Position numbers and translations under genes: made by a program. This document shows positions 7,167-11,962 of a stretch of 11,962 bases of DNA, in pieces (position 1 is the first letter of the stretch; each line of letters starts with the position of its first letter). Source of the DNA: Candidatus Bathyarchaeota archaeon CG07_land_8_20_14_0_80_47_9 (GTDB lineage Archaea; Thermoproteota; Bathyarchaeia; Bathyarchaeales; Bathycorpusculaceae); assembly GCA_002779555.1 (NCBI GenBank), contig PEWI01000165.1:1-11962 (forward strand), read 5' to 3'. The notes under the pieces were generated by a model. The model saw only the letters and a program-made list of their open reading frames with translations, did no database searches and was not told the DNA's origin.

Positions 7167-7202
7167 GAGGCCACGACGAACTCCATACTCAAGAACACAC
7201 GA

Positions 7203-7218
7203 GGGCTGGACGAAGCCC
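7203..7218 (+). repeat. Hairpin GGGCT/AGCCC with repeated arms
   Basis: GGGCT (7203-7207) pairs with AGCCC (7214-7218) around a GGACGA loop. The left arm recurs within AGGGCTGGA at 7299-7307, and the right arm recurs at 7244-7248 and 7255-7259, so several alternative pairings are possible within about 100 bases. Confidence 0.4.
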
Positions 7219-7388
7219 AAAAATAGCTGCAATTATGATTTTAAGCCCAAATTGAGCCCACAGGTTTTTCATTCCCTGGGAAAAGTTGAGGAGTCTTCAG
7301 GGCTGGAAGTTTTCGATTTGAAACAAACTGAGAGAATGACACTTTTACTTAGAAAAGGCTGAGGAATGCCCAAAATGGAGAAATAGTC

Positions 7389-7411
7389 GATTCGAATCTC
7401 GTTCGTTTTTT
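7389..7411 (+). terminator. Possible terminator before lon
   Basis: The 10-bp palindrome GATTCGAATC (7389-7398) is followed closely by a six-T run (7406-7411). This could end plus-strand transcription from the spacer before the lon promoter. Confidence 0.35.
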
Positions 7412-7476
7412 CTGTTTCTGAATGATTATGTTGCTATGCTATTGGTTTCTTCATATTGTTGATTTTGAAATAACCG

Positions 7477-7485
7477 CTTTAATTG
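7477..7485 (+). promoter_or_regulatory. Possible TATA box for lon
   Basis: CTTTAATTG would direct transcription from about 7507, leaving a short leader that contains the GAGGTG SD sequence at 7522-7527. If correct, the in-frame TTG at 7483 lies inside the promoter and cannot be the start. Confidence 0.35.
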
Positions 7486-7521
7486 CTCACGCACTTCAGT
7501 TCTGATAGAGAAGACAACCAC

Positions 7522-7527
7522 GAGGTG
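7522..7527 (+). promoter_or_regulatory. Shine-Dalgarno deciding the lon start
   Basis: GAGGTG matches the anti-SD region and ends six bases before the in-frame TTG at 7534. No comparable sequence precedes the TTG at 7483, and the in-frame GTG at 7525 lies within the SD itself. Confidence 0.55.
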
Positions 7528-7533
7528 TCATGC

Positions 7534-9777
7534 TTGCCCTTTGACCATTTTGGAAACGATATAGAAATTCTTGAAAGAAACGTAAATGGAAGAAGGGTCA
7601 GGGTCAAATGGGACTGGGGAGCATTCAAAAACACCGACGGCTTTCCCGTTGACGATAACCTGATAAACTGGGCGATTGGACAGGAGCAGGCGCTTAAGGA
7701 ATGTTTTCTCTGTCTTGACGAGTGGGTGCACAAGCTTAAAACACTTGAACAATTGAAATGGTACGAGAGCTGGAGCAACCCTGATAAGCCCAAACCTTCA
7801 GCTAAAACTGTGATAAGCCCAGGGCCGTATCTTCTTCTTTTAGGAGACCCTGGAACTGGAAAATCTCTGATTGGCAGAGCCTTGGCTGAAAAGTTAACTC
7901 AGGTTTACAGAGAGAACGGCATAAAACTCTCAGACATCCTGTGCTGGAAGAACCGCACGCTGCCCAGTCAGCCGAAGATTTCTATTGAGAAGGGCGGCGA
8001 AGGAAAGAAAACCCTCCAGACAGAACAGATGAGGGAACTCAAGAGAAAGTTCATTACGAAAGTTGGAATCAAAACACTGCAGATCCTTTTAGTGATAATG
8101 GGCCTGTTCCTGATAGGCCTTGGCTTCTACTTCATGTATCAGGCTTGGCAAACTTGGCAAGAAAATCCGATGTTTCTCGGAGAGCCAATTCAAGAATACT
8201 ACAGCAACAACTTCCTTGACTTCTTCATAGGAAAGTTCGTAGGTCTCGTGCCAGCGACTTTCATCCCAGGAGGAAGTTTGATTTTCTTCGGCTTCTTCAT
8301 GTGGTGGTTCTCCAAAATCGGCGGACTGAGCAACCTGAAAGGAGTCGGAGGCGCGCAGCAGTCAGACACGCCGAAACTAATAGTTGACAACAGTTCCGGA
8401 CACGTACCTTTCGTTGACGCAACAGGACACCGAAGCGCTCAACTCTTCGGCTCAATAGCATGGGACCCATACCAAACCGGCGGACTAGGCACGCCTGAAC
8501 ATCAAAGAGTCAGCGCAGGAGACGTCCACATGGCGTCCCTTGGAATTCTATACATTGACGAAATAAAGAACCTTGATCCTGAAGAAGCAGTCACGCTCCT
8601 CACGGTTCTCGAAGAAGGACAGCTGCCCATAACTCTGCGAGGCAGATGGCACGGAGGCGACACAGCCGCAATGGCAGTTTCAACTGAGCCAGCGCCTGCG
8701 ATAACCTTCCTTGTGGGAGCAGGAAACTTTGACAGCATAGGCCAGCTCCACCCGGCTTTGATGGACAGGATTTACGGTTACGGCAAGGTTGTCAGAATGA
8801 ACAATGACATGTCCAACACTGTTGAAAACAGGCGCAAGTACGTGCAATTCGTGGCTCAAGAAGTGAAACGCTTCAACTTCTTACCTTTCAGCCGAGAGGC
8901 ATGCTTCGAAATAGTCGAAGAGGGTAGGCGAAGAAGCGACAAGAGAGACGCGCTGTCAACAAGGTTCAGACCGCTGATCTCAATCATCAAGACCGCTGCG
9001 ACTCTGGCGATGAATGAAGACTGCAAGATTGTTGAAAGGAGACACGTGCAGGAAGCGGTTGAAAACCACTGTAAAACAATTCAAAGGCAGATACTGGAGC
9101 ATGACATGAGTGAAAGGGGTAAGCTCCTGGAGATTAAGCCCAAGGGAGTGAGGCTTGGACAAATACATGGATTGGCCGTGGTCAGAGACCCCTATAGTGG
9201 AGAAATGACAGGTAGTGTCCTGAACGTCAAGGCTCATATGATCAAGAGAAGTGAGCTTTCCAGAGATTACACGTTCAGAGGATATTACAAGGTCACGGGA
9301 GTTGCCAAAGGCCAGACCTTCATCTCCGATAGCATAGCCAAAGTCAGAAGCGTGATTCTGCAGAAATACGGCGTGGACATAGCCCAAGACTACCTGACGC
9401 ATATAGACTTCGCACAATCCTACGCGGTGGACGGACCATCTGCAGGCGTCACAATGACTATACTCTTATGCTCACTCATCGAGGGCAAACCCGTTAGACA
9501 AGATGTAGCCGTGACGGGAGAGATAAACCTAGGCGTCGGTGATTCAGTCCAGATAACTGCCGTAGGCGGCGTTTACGAGAAAATTAAGGCTGCAGAAGCA
9601 TGGGGATTCAAGAAAGTCGTGATCCCACAGAAAAATTACGAGTATTCAGTTGACGCAAATGACTACAAGATAGAGGTTGTTCCAGCGGCCACGTTAGACG
9701 ATTACCTGAAAGAGTGCCTTGTTGAGAAGCCCATGATGAAAATTCCGATTCAAACTTATAAGCGCAGAAAACTCTAA
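7534..9777 (+). CDS. lonB: Archaeal LonB-type membrane ATP-dependent protease
   Basis: This is an AAA+ protease fused to a Ser-Lys Lon protease domain, the main membrane-bound quality-control protease of archaea. Residue numbers here use the TTG at 7534 (747 aa; 764 from TTG 7483). Walker A is G104-S111 (GDPGTGKS) and Walker B ends at D342-E343 (ILYIDEI). Between them sit two hydrophobic membrane segments at about 180-205 and 235-259, the archaeal LonB hallmark. Sensor-2/arginine features appear in STRFRPL. The protease domain has catalytic S636 (VDGPSAGVTM) and K683 (GGVYEKIKAA). The Ser-Lys distance is 47, four more than E. coli Lon (S679/K722), from a longer GEINLGVGDSVQITAVGG loop. The chain is also longer than the roughly 620-650 residues usual for LonB. 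There is no N-terminal substrate-binding domain of bacterial LonA type. Confidence 0.96.
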   Translation: MPFDHFGNDIEILERNVNGRRVRVKWDWGAFKNTDGFPVDDNLINWAIGQEQALKECFLCLDEWVHKLKTLEQLKWYESWSNPDKPKPSAKTVISPGPYLLLLGDPGTGKSLIGRALAEKLTQVYRENGIKLSDILCWKNRTLPSQPKISIEKGGEGKKTLQTEQMRELKRKFITKVGIKTLQILLVIMGLFLIGLGFYFMYQAWQTWQENPMFLGEPIQEYYSNNFLDFFIGKFVGLVPATFIPGGSLIFFGFFMWWFSKIGGLSNLKGVGGAQQSDTPKLIVDNSSGHVPFVDATGHRSAQLFGSIAWDPYQTGGLGTPEHQRVSAGDVHMASLGILYIDEIKNLDPEEAVTLLTVLEEGQLPITLRGRWHGGDTAAMAVSTEPAPAITFLVGAGNFDSIGQLHPALMDRIYGYGKVVRMNNDMSNTVENRRKYVQFVAQEVKRFNFLPFSREACFEIVEEGRRRSDKRDALSTRFRPLISIIKTAATLAMNEDCKIVERRHVQEAVENHCKTIQRQILEHDMSERGKLLEIKPKGVRLGQIHGLAVVRDPYSGEMTGSVLNVKAHMIKRSELSRDYTFRGYYKVTGVAKGQTFISDSIAKVRSVILQKYGVDIAQDYLTHIDFAQSYAVDGPSAGVTMTILLCSLIEGKPVRQDVAVTGEINLGVGDSVQITAVGGVYEKIKAAEAWGFKKVVIPQKNYEYSVDANDYKIEVVPAATLDDYLKECLVEKPMMKIPIQTYKRRKL

Positions 9778-9859
9778 GAAACTCGTGGTCTGGAAGGTTC
9801 AAATTAACACGTAGTTTTCGAAACCCTTCAGACTGGGAGAGTCGAAAGCGATCAGGGAA

Positions 9860-10282
9860 GTGGACAAGGCCGAGATTCGCCGATGGCGCAAAAGAGGCTT
9901 CTACAGCGAAAATGTCTTGGTCAAACTGCTGCAGAAAAAGGGTTTCCATTCAGTGCGTGTTCCTGTGAGCAATCCAAGCCTCAATCCTTTGCCTGATGTC
10001 ATCGGAAGAAGAGACTTACACGTTTACGCTTTTGAAGTCAAAAATGCCGGGTACTACGCCTATTTCCCAAAGCAACAGATTGAAAAACTGTTCAGGTTTC
10101 TCAATGAGCTTATCCCTGCGGAGAAGCAGTTTAAACACGCTGTGCTTGCGGCTCACTTGGGTAAGAAGTGGGTTTTTAAGGAAATAGACTGGAAGGACTG
10201 GGAAAAGGGTAAGCTTCCCGAAAAGGCGAGAATTCTGAAGCGGGATAGAGGTAACTTCAATCTAGAAAAAGGAAGTGGATGA
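9860..10282 (+). CDS. hjc: Hjc-like archaeal Holliday junction resolvase
   Basis: This is a nuclease of the PD-(D/E)xK superfamily that would cut four-way DNA junctions as a dimer during recombination and repair. In the 140-residue protein the Hjc layout is clear: E17 (YSENVLVKLL), then KKGFHSVRVPVS, D46 in PLPDVIG, and E59-V-K61 (AFEVKNA), with D-to-E spacing of 13 and E17-to-D46 of 29, close to known Hjc enzymes. QQIEKLFRFLNEL and the WVFKEID strand match the family's C-terminal half. The glycine/serine-rich SGSGR stretch typical of Hjc is replaced by SNPSLNPL, and the C-terminus has a basic extension of about 25 residues. Start GTG 9860 is preceded by AGGGA; the frame closes upstream at a TAG (9812). 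It overlaps the ABC gene by four bases. A different PD-(D/E)xK nuclease role cannot be excluded. Confidence 0.85.
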   Translation: MDKAEIRRWRKRGFYSENVLVKLLQKKGFHSVRVPVSNPSLNPLPDVIGRRDLHVYAFEVKNAGYYAYFPKQQIEKLFRFLNELIPAEKQFKHAVLAAHLGKKWVFKEIDWKDWEKGKLPEKARILKRDRGNFNLEKGSG

Positions 10283-10971
10283 AGATGGGAAAAGGAAAGA
10301 CGGTGGTTTCGGCCGCCTTTTTATCCAAAACCTATCAAACCAGCGACATCAAGGTTGAAGTCTTGAAAGACGTGAACCTCAAGATAGAAAAAGGCGAATT
10401 CGCAGTCATATGCGGTGCTTCCGGCTCGGGAAAAACAACGCTTCTGAACATCATAGGTGGCATCGACAAGCCCACAAGAGGAGAAATCATTGTTTTCGGC
10501 GAGGAATTGAGCCTGAAAGACGAGGATTTCTTGTCAGATTATCGATGCAACAACATCGGCTTCGTCTTCCAAGCATACAACCTTGTGTCAACTTTGACCG
10601 TGGCTGAAAATGTTGCGTTTCCAATGGAGTGGACTCGAAAACCAGCCGACAATATCAGAAAACGAGTAGAGGAGTTGATGGAGACTGTAGGCCTGGAGCA
10701 CAGAGCAGACCACTTCCCATTTCAGCTGAGCGGCGGCGAACAGCAACGCGTGGCGTTTGCGCGCGCCCTAGCAAATGATCCTCCGTTGCTTCTTGTTGAC
10801 GAGCCTACTGGCAACTTGGACACGAAGACAAGCTTGAAGGTCATCCAGATGCTTCAGAAGCTGAAACACGATGGAAAGACTGTGATTGTCGCGACACATG
10901 ACGAGCGCATTCTTGCCTTAGCCGAGCAAAAACTGCTTTTAGAGGATGGAAGGCTAGTGAGCCTAGAATGA
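10279..10971 (+). CDS. ABC transporter ATP-binding protein, MacB/LolD type
   Basis: This is the cytoplasmic ATPase that powers the permease encoded next. The 230-residue protein has every canonical element: Walker A G46-T53 (GASGSGKT), Q-loop Q98 (GFVFQAYNL), signature LSGGEQQR (150-157), Walker [13 protein letters not shown] (170-181) with E175, and the switch histidine H207 (VATHD). [16 protein letters not shown] and DEPTGNLD are typical of the MacB/LolD/FtsE-like group that pairs with FtsX-domain permeases acting as mechanotransmitters or exporters; the substrate is unknown. ATG 10279 overlaps the hjc stop, with GGAA upstream; a second in-frame ATG at 10285 is also possible. Its stop overlaps the permease start as ATGA, so the two are coupled. 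Confidence 0.96.
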   Translation: MKMGKGKTVVSAAFLSKTYQTSDIKVEVLKDVNLKIEKGEFAVICGASGSGKTTLLNIIGGIDKPTRGEIIVFGEELSLKDEDFLSDYRCNNIGFVFQAYNLVSTLTVAENVAFPMEWTRKPADNIRKRVEELMETVGLEHRADHFPFQLSGGEQQRVAFARALANDPPLLLVDEPTGNLDTKTSLKVIQMLQKLKHDGKTVIVATHDERILALAEQKLLLEDGRLVSLE

Positions 10972-11962
10972 GTGTAACGTCGTTTCTTGTGAACGATTTG
11001 CTTCGCAGAAAGCTTCAGACAACCTTGACTGTACTCGGCTTAACATTGTGCGTCGCATCTACTGTTTTCCTCTTGCTGTTCGGAGACAGAGTAGGCGTTG
11101 GAATTTCGCTGATGGTTGAGGGCCGAATGACGGCCGGTTTCTCATCGATTTTCTCGCCTTTCATAGTATTTCTCGCGTTCTTGATTTTTATCGTCGGCGT
11201 GGTGATCATTTCTTTCATGGTTTTTGTGATGATGTCTCAAAGAGTGAAAGACATCGGGCTTATGAAGGCTGCGGGTTGCCCGAACAACTTGGTATTTGGG
11301 TATTTCATGACAGAGCTTTTGATTGTGACTTCTGCTGGCTGCTTTCTAGGCGCGATCTTCGGAATAGTGGCAGATAACGCCTCGATCAGCCTTTTTCAGA
11401 GCATGGGTTTCCAAATCTCGCAAAAGCCACCCAATTTATGGATTGTAGTCATGATTTTTGTCTTGTTCTTCATTCTTGCACTGGCCTCTGGCACCAAGCC
11501 AGTGCTTGAAGCCGCCAAAATCGAGCCTGCCAAGGCGTTTTCTCCCACACACCATCTGGGATTAGCTAAGGAGCCTGGTTTCAGGGTTGTTTCGAACTCT
11601 GGCCTGACATTTAGAATAGCCATGCGAAATCTCTCCCGCCGTGCGTCGGTAACCATCCGCATCGTTGCCTGTTTGAGCATAGTCTTCCTTCTCGTGACCG
11701 TGGCGGTTGCAGGAGGAATAATCGCTAACCAGACCACAAGAAGCTGGGTTGAAAAAGCCCTCGGCAAAGACATAGTTCTGATTGCTCACAGAGACATTTG
11801 CAGCCGATACAAACTCTTGCAGTCGAAATTTTACGAGGCGAAAGAAAGCCCACAATTCAACTATACAGAAGGAAGATACTTGGTACCCGACGAAATCCTC
11901 AACCTCACGATAACTGAGCAGCGGCAGGAATTCGGTATTTTGAGAGCGGTCGGTGCCAAGCC
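10968..11962 (+). CDS. FtsX/MacB-type ABC permease, 3' partial, possibly deleted
   Basis: This is the membrane subunit partner of the preceding ATPase. The ORF starts at ATG 10968 (ATGA overlap) and is open to the window edge, about 331 residues. The first FtsX unit has TM1 (about 18-38), a short outside loop, TM2 (about 63-90), the cytoplasmic motif QRVKDIGLMKAAGCP, and TM3-TM4, ending in AAKIEPAKAF. A linker leads to a second unit with MRNLSRRASVTIRI and TM5 (IVFLLVTVAVAGGII), then about 60 extracytoplasmic residues up to YLVPDE. Immediately after comes EQRQEFGILRAVGAK, the cytoplasmic motif that should follow another membrane helix. No helix is present, so a domain and TM appear to be missing, either by real in-frame deletion or by misassembly near the contig end. 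The call as permease is firm; its integrity is not. Confidence 0.85.
   Translation, partial: MSVTSFLVNDLLRRKLQTTLTVLGLTLCVASTVFLLLFGDRVGVGISLMVEGRMTAGFSSIFSPFIVFLAFLIFIVGVVIISFMVFVMMSQRVKDIGLMKAAGCPNNLVFGYFMTELLIVTSAGCFLGAIFGIVADNASISLFQSMGFQISQKPPNLWIVVMIFVLFFILALASGTKPVLEAAKIEPAKAFSPTHHLGLAKEPGFRVVSNSGLTFRIAMRNLSRRASVTIRIVACLSIVFLLVTVAVAGGIIANQTTRSWVEKALGKDIVLIAHRDICSRYKLLQSKFYEAKESPQFNYTEGRYLVPDEILNLTITEQRQEFGILRAVGAK

Larger units (their letters stand above)
6355..7533. other. 1.2-kb intergenic region with inverted repeats
   Basis: Beyond the GNAT promoter and the lon promoter I see no convincing gene here. The longest reading frame (minus, 6542-6928, 128 codons) has an odd composition, no SD sequence and no family likeness. 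What the region does hold is short structure: a stem GTAGGC/GCCTAC (6700-6717), the palindrome AGGCTAGCCT (6876-6885), an imperfect stem CAGCCTAG/CTAGGGCTG (6973-6995), and GGGCT/AGCCC (7203-7218) just after a TATA-like element at 7158-7166. The last 150 bases are T-rich and lead into the lon promoter. It may be a degraded locus or contain small RNAs. Confidence 0.5.

Noticed and set aside
6932..7168. 78-codon plus-strand frame
   Set aside because: TTG start without SD, no recognisable motif, and it is covered by overlapping frames of similar length, which is typical of non-coding sequence.
7385..7403. tRNA T-arm-like GATTCGAATC
   Set aside because: No acceptor, D or anticodon stems pair around it; it is simply a palindrome near a T-run.
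1..11962. CRISPR array, insertion sequence, integrase or toxin-antitoxin pair
   Set aside because: No regularly spaced direct repeats, transposase or integrase motifs, or paired small antitoxin/toxin genes were seen on either strand.

Overview
The window reads as chromosomal DNA from an archaeon, probably a mesophilic or moderately thermophilic member of the TACK/Bathyarchaeia kind. This placement is an inference from gene content, not from a search. The supporting signs are a membrane-anchored archaeal LonB protease with two membrane segments inside its AAA+ domain, an Hjc-type Holliday junction resolvase, and a tRNA-His with a genome-encoded G-1 and no encoded CCA. TATA-box promoters, T-run terminators and frequent TTG/GTG starts, some with clear Shine-Dalgarno (SD) sequences, point the same way.

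Layout. Positions 265-3065 (+) hold a translationally coupled tldD-tldE pair, the two halves of a TldD/PmbA-type metallopeptidase. tRNA-His (GUG) lies on the minus strand at 3231-3304. A T-rich spacer carries one doubtful small secreted-type ORF, followed by a 12-TM-type MFS transporter (3754-4908, +). After a 470-bp convergent spacer with an orphan TATA box comes a minus-strand pair, a GNAT acetyltransferase and a YjbQ/UPF0047 protein (6354 down to 5378), read from a nearly leaderless promoter. Next is about 1.2 kb without a convincing gene (6355-7533); it contains several related short inverted repeats and a possible small RNA. The last part is a plus-strand run: LonB (7534-9777), an Hjc-like resolvase (9860-10282), an ABC ATPase (10279-10971) and an FtsX/MacB-type permease (10968 to the window end). 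The last three genes overlap by 4 bp each (ATGA), so they are probably one transcript.

How the genes work together. TldD/TldE and LonB are both proteolysis and quality-control functions, one soluble and one at the membrane. The ABC ATPase and permease form one exporter- or MacB/LolCDE-like unit, coupled to the resolvase gene by overlap rather than by obvious function. GNAT and YjbQ are a small metabolic or modification operon.

Most notable points: (1) the terminal permease passes from an extracytoplasmic segment straight into the cytoplasmic EFGILRAVGA-type motif with no membrane helix between, suggesting an internal in-frame deletion or a misassembled contig end; (2) LonB has four extra residues between its catalytic Ser and Lys compared with E. 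coli Lon; (3) the 1.2-kb spacer has a family of AGCCTA/TAGGCT hairpins and competing GGGCT/AGCCC pairings; (4) a near-consensus TATA box at 5028-5037 has no gene behind it. I found no CRISPR array, insertion sequence, rRNA or convincing defence system.
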